In this document: positions 43,067 through 51,594 of the stretch, piece after piece
How positions within the stretch are numbered: the first letter of the stretch is position 1
How the letters are laid out: every line of letters starts with the position of its first letter
Assembly: GCF_900188175.1 (NCBI RefSeq)
Contig: NZ_FZOQ01000032.1
Location: 1 to 53,899, forward strand
DNA: 53,899 bases
DNA from: Pontibacter ummariensis
GTDB taxonomy: Bacteria > Bacteroidota > Bacteroidia > Cytophagales > Hymenobacteraceae
Reading direction: 5' to 3'
Position numbers and translations under genes: made by a program
Notes under the pieces: model-generated
Databases searched by the model: none
Told to the model about the DNA's origin: nothing
Seen by the model: only the letters and a program-made list of their open reading frames with translations

Positions 43067-43489
43067 ATGATTTACGTAAGCAGGTTAGAGCACTTTAATG
43101 CAGCTCACAAGCTGCACAACCCGAATTGGTCGCTGGCGAAGAATAAGGAGGTATTCGGGCCATGTGCAAACACCAACTGGCACGGGCATAACTATGAGTT
43201 GATCGTGACGGTGAAGGGAAAACCTGATTCCGATACTGGCTTTGTAATCGACCTCAAAAAACTTAGCACACTTATCCGTACACACATTATCGCGAAGGTA
43301 GACCACAAGAACCTGAACCTGGATGTGCCTTTTATGGAGGATAAGCTGGCTAGTACCGAGAACCTGGTGGTAGAGTTCTGGAAGATACTGGAGCCACGCA
43401 TCCTCGAAATTTCAAACAAAAATGCACAACTGCATAGCCTGAAGCTTTACGAAACACCGCGTAATTACGTAGAGTACTTCGGAGAATAA
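43067..43489 (+). CDS. queD: 6-carboxytetrahydropterin synthase (6-PTPS/QueD family)
   Basis: 140 aa, T-fold enzyme. Zinc ligands are H14 and the H39-x-H41 pair in NTNWHGHNYE, and the catalytic-type Cys is C33 (FGPCANTN). Later motifs DLKKLSTLIR and DHKNLN fit. QueD converts dihydroneopterin triphosphate to 6-carboxytetrahydropterin in the queuosine/deazapurine route; PTPS-like activity is the alternative. The start ATG follows the permease stop directly (TAAATG), so the gene is translated from the transporter mRNA. Confidence 0.93.
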   Translation: MIYVSRLEHFNAAHKLHNPNWSLAKNKEVFGPCANTNWHGHNYELIVTVKGKPDSDTGFVIDLKKLSTLIRTHIIAKVDHKNLNLDVPFMEDKLASTENLVVEFWKILEPRILEISNKNAQLHSLKLYETPRNYVEYFGE

Positions 43490-43561
43490 CCAAGCCTGTC
43501 GTTACGTTGTAGCATTAGTCAGCGCTATTTTAACCCGCCTGCCCAAACAGAAGCAAACTGC

Positions 43562-44692
43562 ATGAAATATTATATTATAGCCGGAGAGCGCTCTGGGGAC
43601 TTACATGCGTCTAACCTCATCAAGCAACTGCGGCGGCAAGACCCTGTTGCGGAGATAAGAGGATGGGGCGGCGACATGATGCAGGAGGCAGGCATGGACC
43701 TGGTACACCATTACCAGGAAATGGCCTTTATGGGCTTTGCCGAAGTGTTCAGGAGCCTGCGTAAGATCCTGGGCTTCTTGCGGGAGTGCAAGGCCGACAT
43801 TAAAACTTACCAGCCGGACGTGGTGATCCTGGTGGACTATGCGGGCTTTAACATGCGCATTGCCAGGTTCGCTAAGAAGCATGGGCTTAAGGTATACTAC
43901 TATATCTCCCCTAAAATATGGGCCTGGAACCAGGGGCGGGTACACAAGATCAAGAAGGTGGTGGACCGCATGTTTGTGATCATGCCTTTTGAGGAGGACT
44001 TTTATGCCCGCTTCGACTACAAGGTAGACTATGTGGGGAACCCTGTGAATGATTCCGTCACGGACCATGTGGCCAGCACTGACTTCAGGACCCGAAACAG
44101 GCTTTATAACAACAAGCCTATCATTGCTATTCTGCCCGGCAGCCGTCGGCAGGAAATAGAGAGCATGCTGCACGTAATGCTGAGCGTACTGCCTTCTTTC
44201 CGTGATTATCAGTTTGTAGTGGCAGGTGTGTCTAATTTCTCAAAAGCTTATTACGAGCAGTATAACAAAGACCCGAACATCAAGATCATCTACGACCAGA
44301 CCTACGACCTGTTGGCGCATGCTCAGGCCGCCTTAGTAACATCAGGTACAGCCACGCTGGAGACTGCTTTGTTCGGTGTGCCGCAAGTGGTATGCTACAA
44401 GACAAGCGCCATCTCCTATGCGATAGGGAAGATGGTGATCAAGGTGCCTTACATCTCCTTGGTAAACCTGATTGCTGATAAGCCTGTGGTAACAGAGCTA
44501 ATTCAGGATGACTTTACTCCTAAAAAGATCATAGCAGAGCTAAAGCAGATACTCTTCGACAAGTACTTCATCAAAAAGCAGAAAGAGGGATATGCCCTGG
44601 TGCGCCAAAAGATAGGGGAGTACCGCACCGCGGAGCGTGCAGCAGAACTAATGGTCGGTTACTTGACAGAGGAAAAGACAGCCAAGGCCTGA
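43562..44692 (+). CDS. lpxB: Lipid-A-disaccharide synthase
   Basis: 376 aa, normal length. GT-B-type glycosyltransferase (GT19): GERSGDLHASNLIKQL at residues 7-22, MGFAEVFRSLRKI near 60, YYISPKIWAWNQGRVHKIKK near 118, and LPGSRRQEIE near 193, all LpxB hallmarks. It joins UDP-2,3-diacylglucosamine and lipid X to make the lipid A disaccharide at the inner-membrane surface. Together with hldD it gives this area a lipopolysaccharide theme. It closes the 41151-44692 run at a strong terminator; a 72-bp gap after queD may hold a promoter but no good consensus was seen. Confidence 0.96.
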   Translation: MKYYIIAGERSGDLHASNLIKQLRRQDPVAEIRGWGGDMMQEAGMDLVHHYQEMAFMGFAEVFRSLRKILGFLRECKADIKTYQPDVVILVDYAGFNMRIARFAKKHGLKVYYYISPKIWAWNQGRVHKIKKVVDRMFVIMPFEEDFYARFDYKVDYVGNPVNDSVTDHVASTDFRTRNRLYNNKPIIAILPGSRRQEIESMLHVMLSVLPSFRDYQFVVAGVSNFSKAYYEQYNKDPNIKIIYDQTYDLLAHAQAALVTSGTATLETALFGVPQVVCYKTSAISYAIGKMVIKVPYISLVNLIADKPVVTELIQDDFTPKKIIAELKQILFDKYFIKKQKEGYALVRQKIGEYRTAERAAELMVGYLTEEKTAKA

Positions 44693-44717
44693 ACATGCCT
44701 GAATAGAGGACTATCAA

Positions 44718-44758
44718 AACAACAAGCCCCGGCCTTTATCAGGCCGGGGCTTGTTGTT
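44718..44758. terminator. Bidirectional terminator between lpxB and clpX
   Basis: An 18-bp perfect stem (arms 44718-44735 and 44741-44758, GC-rich core GCCCCGGCC) with a 5-nt loop; it serves both convergent genes. Its flanks are only modestly A/T-rich. Confidence 0.9.
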
Positions 44759-44778
44759 AGTAGTAAATACTTTACTTT

Positions 44779-46002
44779 CTAAGCCACTTTCAACTGCTTA
44801 AGAGTAGACTTCTCGAACTTCTCACGGGCATACTCGCCTGTGATCGTCAGTTCTTTGGTGCCCTCTTCTGACGGAAGCTCAAACATAGCGTCTGTCATGA
44901 TGCCTTCGCAGATAGAACGTAAGCCACGGGCCCCTAGCTTATACTCCGACGCTTTCTCTACGATGTAGTCCAGTGCACTTTTATCGAAGTTAAGCGTGAT
45001 GTTCTCCATTTCGAACAGGCGCTTGTATTGCTTGATGATCGAGTTCTTCGGCTCCAGCAGGATGCGACGCAGCGTTTCGCTGTCGAGTGGGTTAAGGTGT
45101 GTGGTTACTGGCAGACGTCCGATCAGTTCCGGTATCAGACCAAAGTTCTTCAGGTCTTGTGCTGTGATGTAGCGCAGGAAGTTCTCATTCTCTTCTACCT
45201 CATCCAGCTTAGACTTGGAGAAGCCAATTGGGCGGGTATTTAAACGGTTCTTGATCAGCCTGTCGATACCTACAAAAGCGCCACCGCAGATAAAGAGGAT
45301 GTTTTCAGTGTTTACGGTAATCATCTTCTGTTCGGGGTGCTTACGGCCTCCTTGTGGTGGCACGTTTACAGAAGTACCCTCTAACAACTTCAGCAGGGCC
45401 TGCTGCACGCCTTCTCCGCTCACATCGCGGGTAATAGACGGGTTGTCACTCTTACGGGCAATTTTGTCTATCTCGTCGATGTACACAATGCCGCGCTCTG
45501 CTGCCTCAACGTTATAGTCTGCTGCCTGTAGCAGGCGTGTTAAAATGCTTTCTACGTCTTCGCCTACATAGCCAGCCTCTGTCAGCACGGTAGCGTCCGC
45601 AATACAGAAAGGTACTTGCAGGATACCGGCCATCATGCGGGCCAGGTAAGTCTTGCCTGTCCCCGTTTCGCCTACCATAATAATGTTAGATTTCTCGATC
45701 ACCACCTCCTGGTCTTCGGTAGGTTGCATCAGGCGCTTGTAGTGGTTGTAAACCGCTACCGACATCACTTTCTTAGCCTCATCCTGTCCTACAACAAACT
45801 GGTCGAGGTACCCCTTCATTTCCTTTGGCTTCATCAGGTTGAATTTAGGGGTACGGCTGTTGGCGCGTATTTTATTCTCTTCGTTCAGAATCTGCTGAGC
45901 CTGTCCGATGCAACGATCACAGATATGCGCGTTAATACCGGATATCATCACCGATACATCCTTCTTGTTTTTGCCACAAAATGAGCAAGTAATTTCAGCC
46001 AT
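44779..46002 (-). CDS. clpX: ATP-dependent Clp protease ATP-binding subunit ClpX
   Basis: 407 aa, usual length. An N-terminal zinc-binding domain has C6, C9, C28 and C31. AAA+ core: Walker A GETGTGKT at 111-118, Walker B IVYIDEID at 172-179, then an arginine-finger region (IPELIGRLPVTTHL) and sensor 2 (GARGLRSICEG). The LIGF-type loop for docking to ClpP is seen as FVGIDRLIKNRL followed by IGFSKSK. It unfolds tagged substrates for ClpP. It has its own promoter at 46054-46082, separated from clpP by a terminator. Confidence 0.98.
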   Translation of the reverse strand: MAEITCSFCGKNKKDVSVMISGINAHICDRCIGQAQQILNEENKIRANSRTPKFNLMKPKEMKGYLDQFVVGQDEAKKVMSVAVYNHYKRLMQPTEDQEVVIEKSNIIMVGETGTGKTYLARMMAGILQVPFCIADATVLTEAGYVGEDVESILTRLLQAADYNVEAAERGIVYIDEIDKIARKSDNPSITRDVSGEGVQQALLKLLEGTSVNVPPQGGRKHPEQKMITVNTENILFICGGAFVGIDRLIKNRLNTRPIGFSKSKLDEVEENENFLRYITAQDLKNFGLIPELIGRLPVTTHLNPLDSETLRRILLEPKNSIIKQYKRLFEMENITLNFDKSALDYIVEKASEYKLGARGLRSICEGIMTDAMFELPSEEGTKELTITGEYAREKFEKSTLKQLKVA

Positions 46003-46053
46003 AAGAAACGATTGATACAGATTGTTTTAGGCTTTGATTTCCAAAGCGTAAAG

Positions 46054-46082
46054 CAAAGGTACAAAATTGAAAAGTTATGCAA
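46054..46082 (-). promoter_or_regulatory. Promoter of clpX
   Basis: On the minus strand, -33 TTG (46082-46080) and -7 TACCTTTG (46061-46054) are 18 nt apart. Predicted start near 46047, leaving a leader of about 45 nt. Confidence 0.75.
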
Positions 46083-46298
46083 CCACAATTTTTTCAAGAC
46101 TAACAGGGCCTGATAGCCTGCTTTGGGCCATAAATTTCAAGATTTATATTTTTATATCTTTGTGTAAGTGCTTGGTTATTAAAGCTGTTATACGTGATAG
46201 TATCCACATAGGCCTGTTGATAAATTATTTATACCTACGGTGCTTTCGGGTGTACCGGCACGTTGCCAGGGCAGAGCGGTAGTGCAATTGGGGAAAAT

Positions 46299-46331
46299 AA
46301 AAACCCGCCCTGTCTTCACAGAGCGGGTTTT
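46299..46331 (-). terminator. Terminator of clpP
   Basis: Arms AAAACCCGC (46300-46308) and GCGGGTTTT (46323-46331), extended by CTG/CAG pairing inside, then a run of T on the minus strand. The remaining 46083-46298 part of the clpP-clpX gap is AT-rich and shows no gene. Confidence 0.85.
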
Positions 46332-46353
46332 GAGGACTGATTATACCTGGTGC

Positions 46354-47052
46354 TTACTGCGCCTTACGTATCAGCACTTCATCAATCAGACCATACTCTT
46401 TTGCTTCTTCTGCCTTCATCCAGTAGTCGCGGTCAGAGTTGTCATATACCTCCTGATAGCTCTTGCCAGAGTGCTGTGCCAGGATCTCGTACAGCTCTTT
46501 CTTCAGCTTCAGGATCTCACGGGCGGTGATCTCAATATCAGAAGCCTGCCCTTGTGCGCCACCCATTGGCTGGTGAATCATCACGCGGGCGTGTGGCAGG
46601 GCAGAACGCTTGTCTTTCGCGCCACCAGCTAATAGTACAGCTCCCATAGAAGCGGCCAAACCTGTACAGATGGTCGCCACGTCCGGGCTTACGTACTGCA
46701 TGGTATCATATATACCTAAGCCGGCATAAACAGAGCCACCCGGGCTGTTGATGTACAGCAGGATGTCTTTCTTGGCATCAGCCGACTCCAGGAAAAGTAG
46801 CTGGGCAGTGATAATATTGGCAATGAAATCGTCTACCTGGGTACCCAGAAAGATGATACGGTCCATAATCAGGCGGGAGAACACGTCAATCTCACGGAAG
46901 TTTGTCGGGCGTTCCTCAATCACGGAGCGGGTCATGCTTTCGATGGTGTGCATCGCGCGGCCTTCTACGTGGTTAATATACTGGTCTACGCCCAGGCCAC
47001 TCATGCCCTGGCCTTTTACGGCAAATTTCCGGAACTCGTCTTTGTTAAACAT
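46354..47052 (-). CDS. clpP: ATP-dependent Clp protease proteolytic subunit
   Basis: 232 aa. Catalytic triad: S135 in GLAASMGAVLL, H160 in RVMIHQPMGG, and probably D209 in NSDRDYWM. The N-terminal 45 residues are longer than in E. coli ClpP and include a processed or regulatory-looking stretch; otherwise the length fits. ClpP forms the 14-mer protease chamber used with ClpX. It lies between terminators of tig and clpP, so it should be transcribed separately; a TATTTTTG box lies about 30 bp upstream without an evident -33. Confidence 0.97.
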   Translation of the reverse strand: MFNKDEFRKFAVKGQGMSGLGVDQYINHVEGRAMHTIESMTRSVIEERPTNFREIDVFSRLIMDRIIFLGTQVDDFIANIITAQLLFLESADAKKDILLYINSPGGSVYAGLGIYDTMQYVSPDVATICTGLAASMGAVLLAGGAKDKRSALPHARVMIHQPMGGAQGQASDIEITAREILKLKKELYEILAQHSGKSYQEVYDNSDRDYWMKAEEAKEYGLIDEVLIRKAQ

Positions 47053-47080
47053 ATCTTGTTTAGGTTTACGGTTTACTCAA

Positions 47081-47115
47081 AAATAAAAAAAGTCCTTCAG
47101 TAATGAAGGACTTTT
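47081..47115 (-). terminator. Terminator of tig
   Basis: A 12-bp perfect stem (47088-47099 with 47104-47115, arm AAAAGTCCTTCA) with a GTAA loop and a T-rich tail on the minus strand. Confidence 0.92.
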
Positions 47116-47140
47116 CATAAATGTATAGTTGTATGCGCGT

Positions 47141-48466
47141 TTATTCAAACGACATATTTCTGAAGTCCTCTGCTGTTACAGTCTTCTCTACAACAGTCAT
47201 CTGCTCCTTAAGTTTAGCGAGCACTTTCTCAGCTAGCAATTGCTCGTACTCCTGGATGTAGTTACGGCCGTTATCCTGCTGCAGGTACTGGTTCGCATAG
47301 TTGTTCATGCTCTCTAACAGCTCCTCAGGCACCTCTGGCATATTGAACTGGGCAAGCATCTTCTCCTTGGTGCTGTTCACCACTTCCTCGTTGCTTACTT
47401 TCAGCTCGTTCTCCTCTACAACCTTGTTCTTGATCATAGACCACTTCAGCTCACGGGTATACTTGTCGAAGTTCTCCTCAATCTGCTCAGCAGTCAGCTT
47501 GCCTTCGTTTGTAACCTGTAGCCAACGCTTAAAGAACTCTGTAGGCAGTTCAACTTCTACGTTGTCAACCAGCGTATCGATGATATTACGGTACAGGATA
47601 TTGTCTGCTTCACGCTCATAGTTCTCCTTGATGGTCTCACGGATCTTGGCGTCAAACTCTTCCTCTGTTTTTACTTCGTCTTTACCGAAAAGCTTGTCAA
47701 AAAGTTCTTGATTCAGCTCAGCAGGCTCTGTACGGTTTATTTTCTCTACCGTAAACTCAAACTCACCGTTCAGGTCAGCCACTACGTCTTTGCTCAGACC
47801 AGTAACATGTGCCAAAGCAGCGTTGTCGTCGCCGAAAGTCTTACGAATATCGAAACGAATTACGTCGCCTTCCTTTACGCCGATAAACTGGTCCTGACCC
47901 TCCACTACACGGTTGGTAGGGATAAGCGTCTTAGACTGGAACTCGCCGTCTACCTGCTTTAACTCGCCGGAGATAAAATCACCCTGCTCAGAAGCTTCCG
48001 GGTTGGTGGTTTTACCAAACTGGCGCTTTAGGTTCTCGTAAGCCTCGTCAATTGTCTTCTGGTCTACCTCAATGGTGTAACCCTCTACGCTTTTATCCAG
48101 CGGAAGGTTAACGTCCGGTAGCAGACCTACGGCATAGTTAAACTCAAACTCTTTCTGGTTATCCCAGTCAATTTGCTCCTGGCTTGGCTCCGGAAGCGGC
48201 TCTCCCAAAAGCTTCACGTCGTTCTCGCGGATGTACTTAGAGATCTCCTCCTGTAAAATCTTGTTGATCTGCTCTACCAGGATGCTCTTGCCGTACATTT
48301 TCTTTACAAGCCCTGCAGGTACTTTCCCAGGTCTGAAGCCCTTGATCTGAGCCTTTTTGCTGTATTCTTTTACCTGCTGGTCTACTTTAGGGGCGTAGTC
48401 GGCCTCTTCCAGTACCACCTTCAGTTGCGCATTGGTGCTGTCGGTTTGGTTTAATGTAATATTCAA
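47141..48466 (-). CDS. tig: Trigger factor
   Basis: 441 aa. The ribosome-binding N-terminal domain contains the GFRPGKVP-type signature (KGFRPGKVPAGLVKKMYG near residue 40). The middle PPIase-like domain (about 145-240) is degenerate, as is common in Bacteroidota. The C-terminal helical domain is strongly acidic and ends with VTAEDFRNMSFE. The start is a TTG (MNITLNQTD), because no in-frame ATG lies before the conserved N-terminus. It binds nascent chains at the exit tunnel. It begins 38 bp after the terminator of tRNA-Leu; I see no consensus promoter in that gap, so readthrough from the tRNA promoter is possible. Confidence 0.96.
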   Translation of the reverse strand: MNITLNQTDSTNAQLKVVLEEADYAPKVDQQVKEYSKKAQIKGFRPGKVPAGLVKKMYGKSILVEQINKILQEEISKYIRENDVKLLGEPLPEPSQEQIDWDNQKEFEFNYAVGLLPDVNLPLDKSVEGYTIEVDQKTIDEAYENLKRQFGKTTNPEASEQGDFISGELKQVDGEFQSKTLIPTNRVVEGQDQFIGVKEGDVIRFDIRKTFGDDNAALAHVTGLSKDVVADLNGEFEFTVEKINRTEPAELNQELFDKLFGKDEVKTEEEFDAKIRETIKENYEREADNILYRNIIDTLVDNVEVELPTEFFKRWLQVTNEGKLTAEQIEENFDKYTRELKWSMIKNKVVEENELKVSNEEVVNSTKEKMLAQFNMPEVPEELLESMNNYANQYLQQDNGRNYIQEYEQLLAEKVLAKLKEQMTVVEKTVTAEDFRNMSFE

Positions 48467-48500
48467 GGCTTATAAAATTTTAATTTTGAAATACCTACTA

Positions 48501-48534
48501 AAAACAAACCCCCAACATGGCTGTTGAGGGTTTG
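48501..48534 (-). terminator. Terminator of tRNA-Leu
   Basis: Arms CAAACCCCCAACA (48505-48517) and TGTTGAGGGTTTG (48522-48534) pair with one mismatch around a 4-nt loop, followed on the minus strand by a T-run. Confidence 0.8.
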
Positions 48535-48540
48535 AGATTG

Positions 48541-48622
48541 TGCGGATGGAGGGACTCGAACCCCCATGCCTCGCAGCGCTAGATCCTAAGTCTAGTGCGT
48601 CTACCAATTTCGCCACATCCGC
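48541..48622 (-). tRNA. tRNA-Leu (anticodon UAG)
   Basis: 82 nt on the minus strand, beginning GCGGATGTGGCG and ending CATCCGCA. The acceptor stem is perfect (GCGGATG/CATCCGC). The D-arm contains AATTGGTAGACGC, the anticodon stem CTAGA/TCTAG encloses CTTAGGA with anticodon TAG, the long variable arm is the class II leucine type, and the T-loop is GGTTCGAGTCC. CCA is not encoded. Its own promoter lies at 48651-48680. Confidence 0.97.
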
Positions 48623-48650
48623 TTGAGTGTGCTTGTTTGTAATAGTGATG

Positions 48651-48680
48651 CAAAGGTACAACACGAAATTTTAAATGCAA
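48651..48680 (-). promoter_or_regulatory. Promoter of tRNA-Leu
   Basis: On the minus strand, -33 TTG (48680-48678) and -7 TACCTTTG (48658-48651) with 19 nt spacing. Predicted start near 48644, about 22 nt before the mature tRNA. Confidence 0.87.
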
Positions 48681-48759
48681 TAGCTGCCCCAAAAATTTCC
48701 TGAATATTTTTTAACTTAGATATAGCGGGGCTACAGAATGCCTTTAAAATGGCACTGTA

Positions 48760-48789
48760 TTGGTAGCATTTTATATTCAGTTATATTTG
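48760..48789 (+). promoter_or_regulatory. Promoter of rel
   Basis: -33 TTG at 48760-48762 and -7 TATATTTG at 48782-48789 with 19 nt spacing. Predicted start near 48796, 28 nt before the rel ATG at 48824. It diverges from the tRNA-Leu promoter. Confidence 0.8.
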
Positions 48790-48823
48790 AAACTTATAAA
48801 GCCGCTAGCTTATTAATACTTAT

Positions 48824-51073
48824 ATGGCAGGTAAGACGGACAAAACCGGAACGCTTCTTACTACTTCAGACCAGGTTAACATGATCGATCCAGAAGCAGA
48901 ACGCAAAGAGATCTTAAGACACTATAGAAGACTACTTCGGCACGCTAAGCCTTTTTTGAAGGACAACGATGCCAAAATTATAAAGAAGGCCTTTAATACC
49001 TCTGTGGAGGCGCACAAAGACATGCGCCGCAAGTCGGGGGAACCTTATATTTTGCACCCGCTGGCGGTGGCACAGATTGCCGTGGAGGAGATAGGACTGG
49101 GGACCACGTCCATTGTCGCCGCCTTGCTGCATGATGTGGTAGAGGACACAGAGCTGGAGATTTCAGACATAGAGCGCGATTTCGGGCACAGTGTGGCGCG
49201 TATCATCGAGGGGCTCACCAAAATATCCGGTGTGTTCGATTATGGTACCTCCCAGCAGGCCGAGAACTTCCGGAAAATGCTGCTCACCCTGAGCGATGAC
49301 GTACGGGTGATCCTGATCAAACTGGCCGACCGCCTGCACAACATGCGCACGCTGGATAGCATGCCGCGGCACAAGCAGCTGAAGATTGCCTCGGAGACCA
49401 TGTACCTCTACGCGCCGCTGGCGCACCGCCTGGGCCTGTACGCCATTAAGTCAGAGCTGGAGGACCTGTACCTGAAGTACACTGATACAGAAACCTATAA
49501 GGATATCTCGAACAAGATACGCCAGACGCGCAGCGCCCGAAGCAAGTTTATCAAGGACTTTACACACCCGGTAGAGGAGGAGCTGCGCAAGTACGGTTTC
49601 AAGTTTACCATCAAAGGCAGACCTAAGTCTATTTACTCTATCTTAAAAAAGATAAAAAAGCAAAACATCACCTTTGATGAGATTTACGACCTGTTTGCGA
49701 TCCGGATCATCCTGGACGTGCCGCTGGAAAACGAGAAGGCGGCCTGCTGGCAGGTGTATTCTATTATCACAGACTTTTATCAGCCAAACCCCGACCGCCT
49801 GCGCGACTGGGTGAACACGCCCAAGGCCAATGGCTATGAGTCCTTGCACACCACGGTTATGAGTAGGTCTGGCCAATGGGTGGAAGTGCAGATACGCACC
49901 AAGCGCATGGACGAGATCGCCGAGCGCGGGTATGCGGCTCACTGGAAGTACAAAACAGAGGGGGTTGCCTCTGCCGAATCGGGGCTGGAACAGTGGATAA
50001 ACAAGGTGCGAGACATGTTGGAAAACAACACGGCCAACGCACTGGAGTTTATGGACGAGTTCCGCAAAAACCTGTTTGTAGAGGAGGTGTTTGTGTTTAC
50101 CCCTAAGGGCGAGTTGATCATTTTGCCGGACAAGGCCACTGCGCTGGACTTTGCTTTTGAGATACACAGCCAGATCGGCCTGCAGTGCCTTGGAGCCAAA
50201 GTGAACCAGAAATTGGTGCCGCTCAGTTACAAATTAAAGAATGGGGACCAGGTAGAGATTCTGACCTCGCAGAAGCAGAAGCCGAATGAGGAGTGGCTGC
50301 AGTATGTGGTTACCTCTAAGGCGCGCACCCGCATTAAGGACGCCCTGCGGGAAGAACGTAAGAGCAAGGCTGAGGAAGGGAAGGTAATGCTGGACAGCCG
50401 CCTGCAGCAGATTAACGTGCCGGACACGCAACAGAACCTGAACAAGCTGCTGGCCTTCTTTAACGTGCCTGCCCTGCAGGACCTGTATTACAGAATAGCG
50501 ACAGGCCATATTGATATCAAGAACATCAAGGAGGTGCTCTTTGTAACAGGAGGTGAGAAAGGAGCCTCCATGCTGGATCCAAAGTCTTTCGACAAAGAGG
50601 TGCAGAAGATACGGGGAGTGAACTCCGACATGCTGGTAATAGGGGAAAACACCTTTAACATGGACTACCGCATGTCCAAGTGCTGCAATCCAATTCCTGG
50701 GGACGATGTGTTCGGCTTCCAGACAGAGGAAGGCTTGATCGAGATACACCGTACCAGCTGTAAGCAGGGGATTGAGTTGATGTCGAACTACGGCAACCGC
50801 ATCATAAAGGCAAAGTGGACAGAGCAGAAAGAGTTGGCCTTCTTAGCAGGTATCCGCATCAAGGGGACAGACCGGGTTGGCCTGGTAAATGACCTGACCA
50901 AAGTGATCTCAACCAGCTTAAAGGTAAACATGCGCTCGATTACGATCGACTCGAATGACGGCATCTTTGAAGGAAACATCATGGTGTTCGTAAACGACAC
51001 TGGGCATCTCGATAAATTGATGCAGCGCATGAGCCGCGTATCGGGCATTCTAACCGTGGAGCGCTTCGACTAA
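48824..51073 (+). CDS. Bifunctional (p)ppGpp synthetase/hydrolase (RelA/SpoT family)
   Basis: 749 aa, the long Rel type. The HD hydrolase domain has H78, then H103-D104 and E107-D108 in LLHDVVEDTE, so hydrolase residues are intact. The synthetase domain has YDLFAIRIIL near 288, GYESLHTTVM near 343 and RGYAAHWKYK near 370. A TGS domain follows (VFVFTPKGELIILPDKATALDFAF near 430), then a conserved helical/zinc-finger-like region with CCNP near 625, and an ACT domain at the C-terminus. It is the only long Rel in the window and is likely the main stringent-response enzyme. Promoter at 48760-48789; the Fur-family gene follows 26 bp later. Confidence 0.96.
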   Translation: MAGKTDKTGTLLTTSDQVNMIDPEAERKEILRHYRRLLRHAKPFLKDNDAKIIKKAFNTSVEAHKDMRRKSGEPYILHPLAVAQIAVEEIGLGTTSIVAALLHDVVEDTELEISDIERDFGHSVARIIEGLTKISGVFDYGTSQQAENFRKMLLTLSDDVRVILIKLADRLHNMRTLDSMPRHKQLKIASETMYLYAPLAHRLGLYAIKSELEDLYLKYTDTETYKDISNKIRQTRSARSKFIKDFTHPVEEELRKYGFKFTIKGRPKSIYSILKKIKKQNITFDEIYDLFAIRIILDVPLENEKAACWQVYSIITDFYQPNPDRLRDWVNTPKANGYESLHTTVMSRSGQWVEVQIRTKRMDEIAERGYAAHWKYKTEGVASAESGLEQWINKVRDMLENNTANALEFMDEFRKNLFVEEVFVFTPKGELIILPDKATALDFAFEIHSQIGLQCLGAKVNQKLVPLSYKLKNGDQVEILTSQKQKPNEEWLQYVVTSKARTRIKDALREERKSKAEEGKVMLDSRLQQINVPDTQQNLNKLLAFFNVPALQDLYYRIATGHIDIKNIKEVLFVTGGEKGASMLDPKSFDKEVQKIRGVNSDMLVIGENTFNMDYRMSKCCNPIPGDDVFGFQTEEGLIEIHRTSCKQGIELMSNYGNRIIKAKWTEQKELAFLAGIRIKGTDRVGLVNDLTKVISTSLKVNMRSITIDSNDGIFEGNIMVFVNDTGHLDKLMQRMSRVSGILTVERFD

Positions 51074-51099
51074 GGGCAATATTTTAAAAAGAACAGACA

Positions 51100-51594
51100 A
51101 TGGCATTAGACCGAAATAAATTTGAAGAGGTAAAGAAGATCTTTACGGCCTACTTGGAGAGCAAGGGCCTGCGCAAGACGCCGGAGCGTTATGCTATCCT
51201 GGAGGAGATATACTCCCGCGATGGGCATTTTGACGTGGAGTCGCTCTACATCAGCATGAAGAACAAGAATTACCGGGTAAGCCGGGCTACCGTATACAAC
51301 ACCCTGGACTTGCTGGTGGAGAATGACCTGGTGAGCAAGCACCAGTTCGGGCGCAACCTGGCCCAGTACGAAAAATCGTACGGCTACCGTCAGCACGACC
51401 ACGTAATCTGTACGGAGTGCCACAAGGTTGTGGAGTTCTGTGACCCCCGTATTCATAATATACAGACCATGGTGGGGGAGCTCCTAAATTTTCATATCTT
51501 GCATCACTCCCTAAACCTATATGGTGTATGCGGTGATTGCCGCGCCAAAAAAGCGACAGAGGAAAAGCAACATGAAGTATCAGACAGAGCTTAA
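51100..51594 (+). CDS. Fur-family transcriptional regulator
   Basis: 164 aa. Residues about 12-85 form the winged-helix DNA-binding domain (RKTPERYAILEEIYSRDGHFDVESLY, then VSRATVYNTLDLLVENDLV). The dimerisation domain has the metal site HDHVICTECHKVVEF (H near 104 and 106, C near 109 and 112) and a second CxxC near the C-terminus (CGDCRAKK), i.e. the structural zinc site. It could be Fur, PerR or Zur; sequence alone does not decide. It overlaps the STAS gene by 23 bp. No Fur box was recognised. Confidence 0.93.
   Translation: MALDRNKFEEVKKIFTAYLESKGLRKTPERYAILEEIYSRDGHFDVESLYISMKNKNYRVSRATVYNTLDLLVENDLVSKHQFGRNLAQYEKSYGYRQHDHVICTECHKVVEFCDPRIHNIQTMVGELLNFHILHHSLNLYGVCGDCRAKKATEEKQHEVSDRA

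Noticed and set aside
51521..51571. Longer start of the STAS gene
   Set aside because: It lies inside the Fur-family coding region and adds no conserved residues; the ATG at 51572 begins the STAS fold.
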